This document shows, piece by piece, positions 45,675 through 58,300 of a stretch of 64,000 bases of DNA; position 1 is the stretch's first letter, and each line of letters starts with the position of its first letter. The notes beneath the pieces were generated by a model. The model did not search any database, was not told the DNA's origin, and saw only the letters and a list, made by a program, of their open reading frames with translations. Source of the stretch: Trichosphaerium sp. ATCC 40318 (lineage: Eukaryota; Discosea; Flabellinia; Trichosidae); contig JALMLS010000504.1 in the NCBI GenBank assembly GCA_038496445.1, forward strand, positions 1-64,000, given 5' to 3'. A program made the translations under genes and the position numbers.

Positions 45675-47283
45675 TCAGAAAAAAGCTTGATGCCTCGTCA
45701 CGTACGGGCCTTGCAATGGGAGGTTATAAGAACTGCAATTTATGTGTAAATAACACTTTAATGCCATAATATACAATACCATCATATTCATGACGACATC
45801 AGCATAGGGTTGGTGTTGTTTTATTTTTTTACTTTTTGCCAAAATTTTTTTCAAAACTGTTATTCTTTTTAACTTTCTTCTATTTTCCCACACGAAGAAC
45901 ACATTGTTTTACATGTATTATACCCACACCTGAATTGATATTTATCAAGAGAATCAGCTAACAGCAAAAATGTAGCAATAAGTACTCTACAAAAAAAAGT
46001 TAGCTATTTGTCCACGTGGACAACGCATTTGAAGAAAAAAAAAACGTCAAAAAGGTTTGAGTAAAAATACATCTTGCGTGAAAATGAGGCGATTCTTAAT
46101 ATTTTTCTTGCGCTCTGTTTTTGTTAAATAAGCATTAAGTACCCTACAAAAGGTGCTGTATAATATACTGTGATGACAAACAGTATGAGTGAAGAAAAGG
46201 TGATCCAATAAGGTATGTCCTAAAATAAATGTACAAATAAGTCAAAAATCACGTGACACCATTCCAAATCATGTGGTTGGTAGACTTTTTAAACAAACAA
46301 AAAAAGACCTTGATGTCAAAAACTATTAAACCTCACCTTCAACCTGTGGTAGACAGAGTACGATATGGGTAGTAAACATCGTGTTGTGTTTAGCATATAG
46401 TATCCAAGTAGAAATGTATCTTCGCAACAATGAGGAGAATAATATAACCTATTCTTTACAGTTAGATAACACATAAACTAGGATTTAAACCTAAACATAC
46501 AAAAGAACGCTGCTCCCTGAAGTAACTAATAAAAAAAGACGTCAGTTCGTTGTTGTTACAATCGCTCGGAGTACCAAACTGAATGATTTCTAAACCAAGA
46601 ACCCATGCATACACTGCACTGGCTAGAAGATCCTCAGCGTAATCATCTGTGCGATTTTGCTTCCGATAGCTTCGCGCTAGCCAAACAGCAAAAAGAACAA
46701 GGTATAGTTGACCTTGTTTTTTGATAATAGTTAGACAAGAAGCGAATAAAACCGATAGAGCCTTTAGGAATTCGCACCAACAACTATAGCAATGAGTCCG
46801 GACCAGAACAAGTGCTTAAAAGGAAAGAATTCTGCTTCTGCGATACAACTTTGAGCAAATAGCCAAGACGTTTTGTGATAAACCCATCCTTCTAAACACG
46901 TGCGTCAGAACGGTGTTTTAATTTAAATGATGGAAAAAAAAGAGGTCCCTCTTTCCATGTTTGTTGTCGGTTTTGGCCGTTACCTATATCTCGAATAACA
47001 ACGATGACAGGTGCTATAAAGAACACACATAGCCCAAAAGGAACAGCACCAATCGTAGCGAACGTAAAAAGTCTATTCTTCATTTTATGATTCCGAAGGC
47101 TTAAAAAACGTTTTAATATAACAATCAAGGAGTGTTGAATGCGTAATTCGCTGATACCTCAATATTTCGCGAAATATATACATGCCAAAGAGGTAAACCA
47201 GTGCTGTAAGAGCCACCACCATCATTACAGCTTGCATCATACTGTGGTCTGTCCAAGAAGTTAGTTTTAACTCGTTTAATCAT
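45675..47283 (-). CDS. Multipass membrane protein, family not recognised
   Basis: Reading exons from 47283 down: MMQAVMMVVALTALVYLFGM followed by YIFREIL, spliced to SLRNHKMKNRLFTFATIGAV and PFGLCVFFIAPVIVVIRDIG, then VYHKTSWLFAQSCIAEAEFF, LKALSVLFASCLTIIKKQGQ, LYLVLFAVWLARSYRKQNR, DDYAEDLLASAVYAWVLGLE, LLGYYMLNTTRCLLPISYSV, YWITFSSLILFVITVYYTAP and VLIATFLLLADSL. At least six hydrophobic helices. No recognised signature; a receptor or transporter is possible. Exon borders below 46000 and the stop are uncertain. Confidence 0.5.
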
Positions 47284-47546
47284 TTTGGGTTTTTTAAGGT
47301 TAATAATTCATAAAACGTGACGCTCACGTGCCACATGACTGTACATCAGCTAGTTCTGTATCCATTTTTGAAATAATTCGATATACTGATATTTTCTTGA
47401 TTATTACGCCTGTTTATGACACGTGGGGACGTTTATACAAGAAATATTTGTAAAACGTTTCGGGTTTGTGGCACAGATGAGGAGAAACACAAAAGAACGC
47501 TCCTCGTTGACTTAACTCATAAAAAACTTCAATCACGTGACGAGTA

Positions 47547-48793
47547 ATGGACTTCTTTGGCGTTTCAGTAGATCAGGCGCTAGCTTACTATTGCAAGAAC
47601 CATAACCAGAAGTTGTCCCAAATTAACGGCGAATCATTGTTAAAACAAGTTGAAGATGTTTTAAATACCTATAATGCAAGTCTCGTACAACAACTCGATC
47701 GAATACTTCTCAACCAAATGAACAGTAACGTGAAAATAAACAACGAGTCCTGTCTACGTTCTAAAGAACTTGATATGTCGACGCGCTCACCGAAAGAAAG
47801 ATTAAAGTGCGTTCCTTTTTTTTTTTTTCTGTCTAAACATGACATCTTCGTAGTGTGAAATTGATGTGTAGCGAACAAAATATCATCAACTTCCCGCCAG
47901 AGATTATTTCAAATATTCTGCAGTATACAGGCGCCAAGGATAGATTTTCTGTTGCTCAATCATGCCGTCTTATGGCTGATATCATTCATGATATTGTTGG
48001 ATACAAAAACGTTTATCTCAAACGGTTCGCAGATGTTCTAAAGATAAGACAGTACAAAGGTATTATGAACAATACTGTTGTTCAGATGGATGCCATGAAA
48101 GGCCATACGATATTTTCACTATTATCTGGGTGTTGTAAACTTAAGACATCAGAAAGTATTGTTAATGATAGTGATCTTCTAGAAATAGCAAGTGCAAACC
48201 AAGTTAGCTTTATTGATATTACTAAGTGCTATTATGTTACAGATAAAGGTATTAAAGCACTTTCTGGCGTACATACAATCAAACTTGGTGGTTGTAAGGT
48301 AACAGATGAAGGCATTAAAGCACTCAAAGGCGTATATGACATAAACCTTGCTTATACTGAAGTTACAGATGAAGGTGTTAAAGAACTCAAAGGGGTACAT
48401 GACATAAACCTTGCTTGTACTAGAGTTACAGACGAAGGACTTAAATATCTCAAAGGTGTAAATACTATCAACCTTGCTTATACTAGAGTTACAGATAAAG
48501 GCATCAAAGCGCTCAAAGGTGTATATGGCATAAACCTTACTTGTACTAGAGTTACAGATGAAGGTGTTAAAGAACTCAAAGGTGCACACACAATTAGCCT
48601 AAGGAATTGCATGAAAATAACAGATGAAGGGATCAAACCACTCAAAGGTGTATACAGCATTGACCTAACCAGCACCAAAGTTACAGATAAAGGATTGTTA
48701 GCACTCAAAGGCGTTCATACTATTACTCTCCGTTTTTGCAAAGTAACACGTGAGGCAATCAAACTCCTAGAAGCTGTCAGGGTAATTAAGTGA
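47547..48793 (+). CDS. F-box/leucine-rich-repeat protein 2 (399 aa)
   Basis: Two exons (47547-47806 and 47854-48793) joined across a 47-nt polyT intron give exactly 400 codons. The N-terminal domain (GVSVDQALAYYCKNHNQKL ... LVQQLDRILL) matches the paralogue at 24962, as does the F-box (IINFPPEIISNILQYTGAKD, then RFSVAQSCRLMADIIHDIVG). Nine LRRs follow with consensus VTDEGIKALKGVHTIDLA. Without the intron the frame ends at 47858, so the two halves would look like separate genes. CACGTG at 47534 lies 13 nt before the ATG. Probable SCF substrate receptor. Confidence 0.85.
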
Positions 48794-49180
48794 AATGTAA
48801 AAGAGTCTCTTAACCTAGTTTTGCATGATTCATTATTCCAGGAAAAAAAGTTGGAGACAAACCACGTGCCTGCCTTTGAACAAGCACTAAAATCTGAATG
48901 ATAATAAATAAATGAGAAACACAACTTGTATCGTACAATGCTTGATGGTGCAGCTGAGGAGAACCAAGCGAGAAAGCTGTAAAAACTTCACTCTCGTTGC
49001 ACGTGTGTACAAAACAGATGGGATCCCAAGCACTCTGACTGGCAATAGTTAAAAAAACGTGAAGAAGAGGTGAGCTTTATTTTTTGAATTGAAGGCGATG
49101 GGTCAGCGCTATTCTGGGAGCAAATTCGAAAGTGGAAAGAGTGGAAAGTAACGTGGAATACAGACGCTTTTGAAGACAAT

Positions 49181-51185
49181 ATGTCCGAGGTGTACATGAA
49201 AGGATGGCTCACAAAGGAGGGTGCAGTGTGCGAAGCAGAAATAGCCTAAAATCTGTACCATTTAACTTATTTTAGTGTTAAAAATTGGAAACGACGCTGG
49301 TGTGTGTTAACAGAGAACTTTCTAACGTATTATACGAAAGAGGTAACCTTTGCGTTCGCAAGTCTTCGTTTTCTAAAACTAATGTAGGACAAGAAAGAGA
49401 GAAAAGGACAGGTTAATATGGAGCTAGTTAGCAAAGTTAAACCAGTTGAGTACAAAAAACGAAATAACTGTTTCATGCTGGAAACACCTGCACGGTCGTT
49501 TTATCTATGTGCTGAAGATGAAGAAGGACTTACTGAATGGGTGAAAGCGGTTTTACGCGCACTTCATCTAAGTAACCCTACAGCCGATGATTTTATACTA
49601 GATAGAGTCGTAGGAAGAGGTAATAGCGTTAAATAGTAATAATAATGACATCTAATCCATTTCAGGCGCTTTCGGAAAGGCAAGCAGTAAAAACCTTTTT
49701 ACACCTTTTATTGACTATATAAACAAAGGTTATACTCTGTCGTAAGAAGGGAGATCCATTAGATCAAGTTTTCGCTATGAAAATCTTGAGCAAAAAAAAG
49801 CTGAAGAAGCAAAAAGAAGAAGCTCATACAAAGACTGAGCAGAGAATTTTAAGTACTCTTACACATCCTTTTTTAGTTCAACTACATTATGCTTTTCATG
49901 ATCCAGAGAGATTATTCTTTGTTATGGAGTATGTTAATGGTGGTGAGCTATTCTTTCATCTTCGTAAAGAGCGTCGCTTTGAGGAGGTAAAGTAGACAAA
50001 CAAACCCAAAAAAAGAAATTTTTTTTTCTGATTTTTATTCTTCAATCACGTGTTCCTATTGATGTTTTAAAATATGTTATCTTTTATTTTGACATTGCGT
50101 AGGATCGTATTAAATTTTACGGAAGCGAAATCGCTCTAGGGTTAGCGTATTTACACTCAAATGGCATTTTGTACAGGTTCGTTTCAATTTCTCGACTGTT
50201 TTGGTTTCTTTTGATGTCTCTGAGTTTTGTATTTGTTATGTTCCTCTTTCTGACTACTTCTTTAAGAGATCTAAAACCAGAGAACGTTTTAGTAGGCTCT
50301 GATGGTCATATAAAATTGACAGATTTCGGTCTTTCTAAAGACAACATGTATACTTGGGATACTACTTCTACTTTTTGTGGTACTCCCGAGTACCTAGCTC
50401 CTGAGGTGAGTGACTATTATAACTATCTATAAAACTAATAACAAATAAGGTAATTGAGAGTAAAGAATATACTCACGCAGTTGACTGGTGGGCATACGGA
50501 ATCATGCTCTATGAGATGCATAATGGTATGTTGCTTTTTTTTTTCTTATTTGCGAGGTTATCAGCTTACTTCTTTTGAAACAAATAGGTAGACCTCCTTT
50601 TGAAGCTAAGGGCGATACTCAAAAGATGTATGAGAATATTCTAAGCGGAGAGATCATTTACCCAAGGTCTATGAGCGAAAATTGCTGTACTTTGATCTCG
50701 AGAGTACGTCCTACATTGTCAAAAAATTTATTGTTGCTTTTTTTTTTGCTTTTTTATGGTTGTCCGTGTATTTATTGTTTGATTCGTAGTTACTCGATAG
50801 GGATAGTAAAACAAGGCTTCAGGAAATTGCTAAAATAAAAGCTCAACCTTTTTTTGAAGGGATTGATTGGCTTGCTTTAGAGAACAAAGAAATTCCGCCT
50901 ACTTTTGTACCTTCTGTGGATTCCAAGGATGATACTAAATACGTTGCCTCCGAATTTCTAAACGAAAGACCTTGTCTTGAATTATCCGAAGAAGAAACCA
51001 GCGAACTTGTATCAGGTACGTAATTTACAACACGTGACTGAGTGCTTGCGATTTTTTTTTTTTGAAAGTTTTATTTTCTTGCTGATTGCGTTTGTCTGTT
51101 TTTAGAAGTCTCAGTGTGGGGTGACTTTACTTTTCCAAAAGAAAAAAAGAAGCCTGAAGACAAGGAAGATGAACCAGAAAAATGA
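49181..51185 (+). CDS. AKT/PKB-like AGC kinase with PH domain
   Basis: Exon 1 (ATG at 49181) gives [16 protein letters not shown], spliced to [20 protein letters not shown], then [20 protein letters not shown] and LTEWVKAVL: a PH domain of AKT type. Kinase: [21 protein letters not shown] (Lys), [56 protein letters not shown] (activation loop with the PDK1 Thr), [22 protein letters not shown]. The AGC tail ends in a hydrophobic-motif-like GDFTFP near the stop. The family is recruited to PIP3 at the plasma membrane and controls growth. About ten introns; length about 450 residues, usual for AKT. A downstream effector for the receptor kinases and GPCR would be a natural guess. Confidence 0.93.
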
Positions 51186-51252
51186 TTATGATATAAAGTG
51201 TATACGCTCCATAAACAGTGTAAATAAATAAACATCTTTTTTTTTTTTGTGG

Positions 51253-51272
51253 CAGTTCAATTTTTTGAACTG
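51253..51272. terminator. Small hairpin after the AKT-like gene
   Basis: CAGTTCAA and TTGAACTG are perfect inverted 8-mers around a 4-T loop, 68 nt after the stop and following a T-run. A 3' processing role is possible but unproven. Confidence 0.3.
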
Positions 51273-51627
51273 TAAAATAACACTTATGACTGAAAATAAC
51301 CACATTATAAGCATCAATTACTAAGGAACGCCTTGTAGTACTACTTGTAATGCTACGTTATTCGTGTTATCTGAAAATGACGAAATTTCAAATGTTTTGA
51401 AAGATTTCCCAACTCCGGAGAAAAATTGCTTCCGACATTGCTATCTTTTGGTTCAATTTTACCGACACTATACGAATAGTTTGGACATTCATGTGTGAGT
51501 ACAAGGATACTATGTCAGGTAAATGTGTATTTCCCGGACAAATGTTTGAAGCTTTGAAAAAAAGCCCGGGAGGTTGGATCATAGTATCGAATACCTGGAC
51601 CAAGTGACAACTTATCTATAAATAACA

Positions 51628-52508
51628 ATGCAAGACGCTTTAAGAAACGTTTCTTTTTGGGATAAGAAGGCAGGGAAGTTCACAAAGCAAAGCTTAGCGA
51701 ATTTCTTCCTCACTCAATACCTTCAAAGTATTAGAAGTAAAATTGAATTCAAAAAAGGTGACTTGATACTTGACGTTGGGTGTGGTGATGGAAACGGTTT
51801 GATTATGCTTGAAGATGCTTTCGGAAATAAAGGTGGTGAGTTTCACGGTATCGACTTGTCTCCAAAGATGATAGAAGGCAGTAAAAAACTCAATCTTCCT
51901 CATGTCACAAAATTGGAGGTATATTTTAATTCTTGATTTGTTTGCTGTTCGTAGCGCTTGTTCTATTTTCTTATTCAAGGTTTAAGGTTCAAGACGCTTG
52001 CAACATGTCTAAAGTATCATCAGACACCTATGATCACGTGATAAGTTCATTTTGCCTTGAATTTGCACCTGATCACGTCAAAGCATTTAAGGAAGTAAAT
52101 CGTGTTTTGAAAAAAGGCGCTTCCGCATATGTTGTTGCATGGACAGGTGTCACCCCTTATGTTCCTCTAAACTACACTGCGAAAGAATTTGTTCCAGAAT
52201 GCCCTGCCGCTAATGCAGCATACGACAAACCGTTCTTGGGAGACAAGTTGGAGTTCGAGAAGATTGTAAAGGAAGCCGGTTTTTCAAGCATTGAAATAGA
52301 GTGCGTTGAGACTTGCTTTGAAGGAACGTTTGATGAATGGTTATCAAAGTTATCTGGTGATGACTTACCAAGAGAATGGGGTGTACCTGAGGAAAAGCAT
52401 CAAGCATTCTTTGATAAGGTAAAGGAAAATCTATACAAGCTACATCCAGCGGAAGAAGGCATGGTTTCACAAAAGGTGAAAGCATGGTTGTTGAAAGCTA
52501 CAAAATAA
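51628..52508 (+). CDS. Class I SAM-dependent methyltransferase (270 aa)
   Basis: Two exons (51628-51918 and 51987-52508) join to exactly 271 codons. Motif I is LILDVGCGDGNGL (residues about 48-60), followed by FHGIDLSPKMIEGSKK (motif II acidic residue), and after the intron VQDACNMSKVSSDTYDHVIS (motif III/IV region) and FKEVNRVLKKG. This is the UbiE/COQ5-like Methyltransf_11 fold. No signal peptide. The substrate cannot be told. CACGTG at 52035 lies within coding sequence. Confidence 0.88.
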
Positions 52509-52653
52509 ATAATGTACTTGTTTCAAGCCATACTTTATTGAGAAGTGAGTATTGGTGGTATGTAATGTCTCGTTGTAGTTTATTTGTGATCAGTACAACA
52601 ACCAAACCTCTATGTTACAATGAAACGAGTAAACATACTTGTACTATCTATTT

Positions 52654-53175
52654 TTATTCTTTGTTATTACATGTGAGAAAGCATACTCCCTTTTTGTATC
52701 TAATACGAAACTCACCATTATCGTGGAACTCTATGATATCTCCATGCCAATTATTATCTTTACATTGACCTTTTGCTAGCACATTACCATTGTCATGGAA
52801 AGTGGTAAACTCTCCTTGTTTTACACCATCTATACAGTTGTATTTCGCTTTTACATTGCCTTTGCTATGATAATACAGAAGCTCACCTTCTATTTTATCA
52901 TTGACGCAATTCCATTTGCTTGACAGTCTACCATCACGTAACTTCCTGCCTTCTCCATTTTGTTTCCCATGAGTCCAATATTGTTGTACTTCAACAGTCT
53001 GATTGTGTTTTGTATATTGTTTTCTGCTTTTTCCATGTTTTTCATGTTCGTCATCAAACCTTCCAGAGGTTTTAGTTGCATGCTTGCATAAAAGAGGCCA
53101 CTTGGAGTATGCATTAAAGTCTATTTCGGTGATACATAGATGAAGCTCTGGTGGTAGGGTAGTTAGGAAGTCCAT
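52654..53175 (-). CDS. YwqK/MORN_2-repeat protein with F-box-like N-terminus (173 aa)
   Basis: Single exon from ATG at 53175: MDFLTTLPPELHLCITEIDF, an F-box-like start (LPPELHLCI), then KWPLLCKHATKTSGRFDDEH as in the 18.3-kb paralogue (KWPILSKFTATTTRFDFEM). About five repeats follow: YWTHGKQNGEGRK, CVNDKIEGELLYYHSKGNVK, CIDGVKQGEFTTFHDNGNVL. Compared with the paralogue it has fewer repeats. It converges with the methyltransferase gene. Confidence 0.75.
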   Translation of the reverse strand: MDFLTTLPPELHLCITEIDFNAYSKWPLLCKHATKTSGRFDDEHEKHGKSRKQYTKHNQTVEVQQYWTHGKQNGEGRKLRDGRLSSKWNCVNDKIEGELLYYHSKGNVKAKYNCIDGVKQGEFTTFHDNGNVLAKGQCKDNNWHGDIIEFHDNGEFRIRYKKGVCFLTCNNKE

Positions 53176-53607
53176 TGATGTTCTCTGTTAGGTGTTTTGT
53201 TGTAATTAAACCGTTAAGCCCTAATTCTTTTTTGTTGAACAAACATCACTTACCCCGTAATTCTTGACGACACACCCTCCCTAGCATATTTTATACAGCC
53301 AGGTACCTCGTAGATCTATGTTCAATAGAGTTGGAAACTCAGAATAAGTGAAAACCCCTTGCCTTTTCAGCGAAATGACCATTTTTGTAGTATTTTTTAC
53401 ACTTTGTTTCATGAAACAATTATAACGCTATAAAAAAGGAGAATAATTGGCGCGTTACTACAGGTATACCAACCATTCATTCTCCACTGATATTAGCAAA
53501 TTATTATAACTTTCTAACAATGTGAAACCAGCACTTTTATCTCGAGACCATTAGCAGGAATGATGTTGACTTGTTACCTTGAATTTTTTTCTTCATATTT
53601 CGTTACA

Positions 53608-54281
53608 ATGTCGTTTAACGACGCTCTTCGATTACCGCCAGAGCTCGTATATCATATTGTAGATAATGTTAAGACAATTAAAATGATGAAAATAGTGAGG
53701 ACGTTAAATACAGTCTACTATGATATCACGAATAAGAGCTCACTGTACAAGGCACGAATAAAGAAGTTTGGATTACTATAAAATGTTCAATAATTGAGAA
53801 CGCTCCAGCGCTACAAGCTGGTACCAAAGCAAGGTTATATTGTCAAAAAGGGTAACATAGTTGGAGGGTGGAAGGTGAGGTATTTTCGTTTGGGAATTGA
53901 ATCATTACGCGGGTACGTGGTGCGTTAACAATTTTTTTCTTCGAATTCTTTTAAGTTTATTTGGTAGAACCCAAACATTGAGAGGGCAACAACAACATTC
54001 CTGTGGAAGGATATATCAAATGTGCAGGTTGAAGAGCTGATGAATTTACGCAAGTTTGCGTGGTCCTTCAAACAAAAATGGAAAGATGATGAAAGAAAGA
54101 TATACTTTCATGTTTCAACTAAGGAAGATGCACGTGATTTTTTTTTTTTTATTTTCCAAATCAATACAATGATGAGTTACTACTTCGTTTATATTATGGG
54201 AGTCAACTTATTCTTTTCTAGCGGAAGGACTGGTTGGAACACATAGCTTTGGCATTAGAACTGTGTCATCTTGTAGAGTAA
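53608..54281 (+). CDS. F-box/PH-domain protein
   Basis: ATG at 53608 (an upstream in-frame ATG at 53560 is possible). The F-box is LRLPPELVYHIVDNVKTIKM followed by VRTLNTVYYDI. A 33-nt intron joins it in frame to LQRYKLVPKQGYIVKKGNIV and GGWKVRYFRLG, the first strands of a PH domain. Later exons read IERATTTFLWKDISNVQVEE, WKDDERKIYFHVSTKED and, after the last intron, RKDWLEHIALALELCHLVE, the closing PH helix with its Trp. The last intron (54130-54221) starts with GCACGTG, and frame holds only with the GC donor. It may direct an SCF ligase to membrane lipids. Confidence 0.65.
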
Positions 54282-55367
54282 CAGTAAAACGTAAAAATTA
54301 CAAAATGATAGTATGTGATGCTTGCTGCCTTAAACTTCCGAAGCTTACATAATGTTCTTCCGCTATGAAAGAATAATATGAATGCAAGTATTATTCAGTA
54401 GTATTCACGATTAAAATATTGATTCATTATTATGCACGTTGGCTGCACAGTCGAAAATTGTAACAATTTTGATGAGCTGATTTTTACTGCACTATTGTTA
54501 AGCGACAACATAGGTGTTACAAACCAAAAGCGCCGCAAAATCTTGAGTTACCTAATGCCGGTGAATATGCCATGGGACAATTAATATGAAAATTGCTTGT
54601 ATTCATAACAGAAGAACATTAACAATACAGTTGTAGGTAATTTTTTTTCTTATATTGCGTACCTTTTTTGATTGAAACCATTTACAACATGACAAATTTT
54701 CAATCACCTGCTTGTTAGCGCACGGTTGAGTTGCTTTGTTAACACAGCTTCTGGTATAGTATTACGACATTAAAAACATCAACAGACGAAGTACTATAGC
54801 CCACTACGGCATTCAGATACATATCAAAAACTATTGTGGTACTCAGACAGGTGTACCAACCACATGAAAGTGCCAAGTGTGAGATTGTTTCAGCAAACGG
54901 AGTGTACGTTCTGTACCCTTTTTGAACTAACTTAGGTTCTTGTACCTACGCGTAGTTAATTATTTAATGTTCGTTTAACTTCAATACCAACCTGAACTAA
55001 TCTTAGTAGTACTTCCTTTTCAAACCACGGTTTTTCACTTCGTTACTAATCCTACAGACCACGTGATAATAATTAAAACATAGTTTTAATAAAATCGCAA
55101 GCTGGCTGATTTAAACATGCTTCTTGTTGAGACCAATAATACAAATAACTATATTTACATTATATATAGAGTCACAGGTGTATAGTACTACGCAATGAGG
55201 CTTTCAGTGACTTTTTTCGTTTCGGGATTTTAAGTCGTAAAACTATTCACGTTTTTTCTCGATTAGTTAAACGTGTACGTTACTACTCACGTCACACCCT
55301 ACAAGTTATTAATTGTTGTCTTTTAGGTTATTTTATTTACACAATTCGCCAGGTAACGCCATTAAAC
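54282..55367. other. Intergenic, no gene seen
   Basis: About 1.1 kb upstream of receptor kinase 2. AT-rich, with CACGTG at 55060. No supported frame. Confidence 0.5.
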
Positions 55368-58300
55368 ATGGACCTCCGCTCCGGGTTACTTTTAGGTATA
55401 TTTACATTGCTACTACTTGATATAGTGCGTACCGAAGAGTGTATGTATGTAGGTGCGTGTACACGTTAATTAAACTCAGTACAAGGGTCAAAAATCTCAT
55501 CTTATATAACATAGCTATAAGCACTGGGATAGGCGAGGATTGTAGTTTATCAAACTGCGAAAGAGAACTACGGATTTATGAACTAGACTACATCGAGGGT
55601 GAATTGGAGTATGTAGATGGTGTTATCGATGAGGATGTGACCAGCCATGAAGATTTTATTGTTTCGCTTGGGCACGTTTTTTTTGTTCTTTTAGGAAGCA
55701 GTAAAAGTTTAGTTGGTGCTTACTGTCAAGACGTTTTAGGGTGATACAAAACATCGGCGTTGAGGATATACTTATATTAAACAGCTACGGAGGGACAACG
55801 TTTTCTTACAGGCAAAGTGATGACAACAAGGTGAAGCTGGAAGAATCTCCAGAGTAAGGAGTTTTTTTGGTTGTAAATGGATTTGTCCAGTCAACAATTT
55901 TCTAACTTTTTCTTCTGTATCAGGTGCATAAATGTTGCTGTGGCAAAAAAAAACGTGCTCTATACTGCTATACCTTTTGTTTGCATTACAATAGAAATGA
56001 AAGCCAAAATGTGCTTCGCAGATTTCAGTAGTGATGTTTTGGTATGTTCTATTTATTTTCTTTGCTTGTTTTTTATTACACCTTGTTTGATTGTAACGAA
56101 CTACATTAGGATGTAGACTGCTTAGATTCGGAACTTGAGTTACCAAATCCTATCACCGAATACGATCGAATATCCCTTGCTGAACTGGCTGATGATACAT
56201 ACTTGCTCAGTGCAGGCAACTCAATATGGGTAAAGTGTGAAAAAAAAGAAGGAGAAAAAGTGAATAGTTAGCTGACCTCGTTTTTGCTGTTTAGCACTTA
56301 GATTATGAGGCAGAAAATATCACTCTAGATGTAAATTCCGAACAGTTACCACAGAGTGATTATCAAATGGTTACCCAAGACTTCGGCGGTATGAATAATA
56401 TTTTAATGTTGATCGTTTTAACATGTGTTTAGGTGGATCTCTGGAAACGATCTTATGCGGTTACCATGAAAATAACGCTTTACCAAACCCTGTATTTGTG
56501 CGCGATGAGGACGGAAACTATACTTCTATATATGATGATGACTACGATTGTATTGATATTGATGTACGTCCCTTTGTTTTTCTAGAAAACTGGTTAGCAA
56601 AGCAACTTTCTCACTTGTCAACACTAGGTAAGTCCACTCCTTGGTACAGTGTATATAGTAGATGAGAAAGGAGAGGTAACCACTCACTTACTATCTTTTT
56701 TAAAGCATTCCGTAGCTAGTTTTGTTAACTGGTTTAATGACAGGTTACAATACTTGGTGAAGGACCTTTAAACATTGAAGGTTCAAAATTTGACGTTGCC
56801 GATAATATTAGAATAGCAGTAGCAGATTGTCCAAACCTAGAAAACCTAGGTAAGTTTTTATGACTATTATTAACCAAAAGTAAATCACGTTTTTGAGCAC
56901 GTGGGTTTTGTAAATTTTTTTTGGAAGCCAAAAAGGCGTACAGTCAAATGTTAGGTCATCTGGCTTAGCAGATTTAAATTCGAGCTCACAATTAGCGTTT
57001 TGCGTCTCAACATTGATATTTATTGACACTATTTGTTAAGATCCTCCTTCAACGTTCAAGCTACAGTATACTACTGATGAAGAATACACCGACCCTCTGG
57101 AGCAAGCACAAAATATGAAACAAGACATTACAAATTTTTTATCTTCTTCAATTTCAGTACCAAACTTTGACGACGCTGTACATCTTGGTACTCCAATCTT
57201 GGTACAGAAAATGATTATGCCAAGCGTAAAAAGAATGGACTCTTTTGAGTACGAATTCGAATTGCCAGTTGAATTATTACTTGATGATCCTCCAGGCAAG
57301 AGTTAAAATAAAAAAAAAATTACTGTTCGAAATCTTGTTTTTTTCTGACAAATATCCAGACGACGTACCGAGGAAGATTGACTCGTTTTTGTGTTGTCAG
57401 TTCAGCATTGATTCAAAATTCGCAGAAGATTTTAAAGAAAAATATGATATCGAAGAAATACAAGACTGTCAACGTAAGTAGTAAAACACAATCGATTCAC
57501 GAACAGCTTTTTTTTAATCTGAAGCCTTGGAACTTACTTGTTTTTAGCTGAAATTACTGCCTCAGATCCTTGTCCTAGTGTAGATATGCCACAGCCTATA
57601 CAAGGAGCGCCATCTATAGCTGCTACTGTCGGACCTACTATCAGTCCTACTGAAAGTTCGGCTATTGTAAATGGCAATGACTCTGGTAATAACACACTAT
57701 TGATAGCAATTGGTGCTATTGTAGGGTTACTTTTTGTGTGTGTTGCTGTTGTAGTAATTGCTCTAGTATTCTATTTTTATAAAGTACGAAGCAATTGCAA
57801 TTGCTCTTTTTTGATTGGTGTTTTTTTTTTGTTTTGGTATCTGTTCAAGAGAGCTGACAATTTGTTACTAGAATAACAAGAAGTCAGGTAAAAATAAAGA
57901 AAAAGGTGTTGTCACAGATAAACGTACACAAAAAAACATACGCTCTCGTATATACTTTGTTCTTACAGTATGTTCTAGAATCCGAAGAAATGGTAGAAAA
58001 ACCAAGTCAAAATGACGTCAATGATAAATATGAAGAAGCAATATTTGGTACTCAAATACATAAACCACTTTTCTAATTTGTATATTATTAGCAGCAAGCG
58101 TACACAATTCGAACGCAGAAATACAAGCCAGACGTATGAACTGAAATAGCAGTGTAATTTTTTTTCTTATTTTTTTCTTTAGCCAACACGATTTACGCTC
58201 CGGTTGCTGCAGGTGTGTTTGATTTAAACTTAAACATATTTATATCATGTTATTAACTTTATTTGTAGAAGATTCAAGTTTAGAAAAGAAGCGCAAAGAT

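Noticed and set aside
51388-51603. 71-aa minus-strand gene upstream of the methyltransferase
   Set aside because: No family likeness, no splice context, and it overlaps the probable promoter.
55439-55744. Separate 101-aa gene
   Set aside because: It is ectodomain exon sequence of receptor kinase 2 read through introns.
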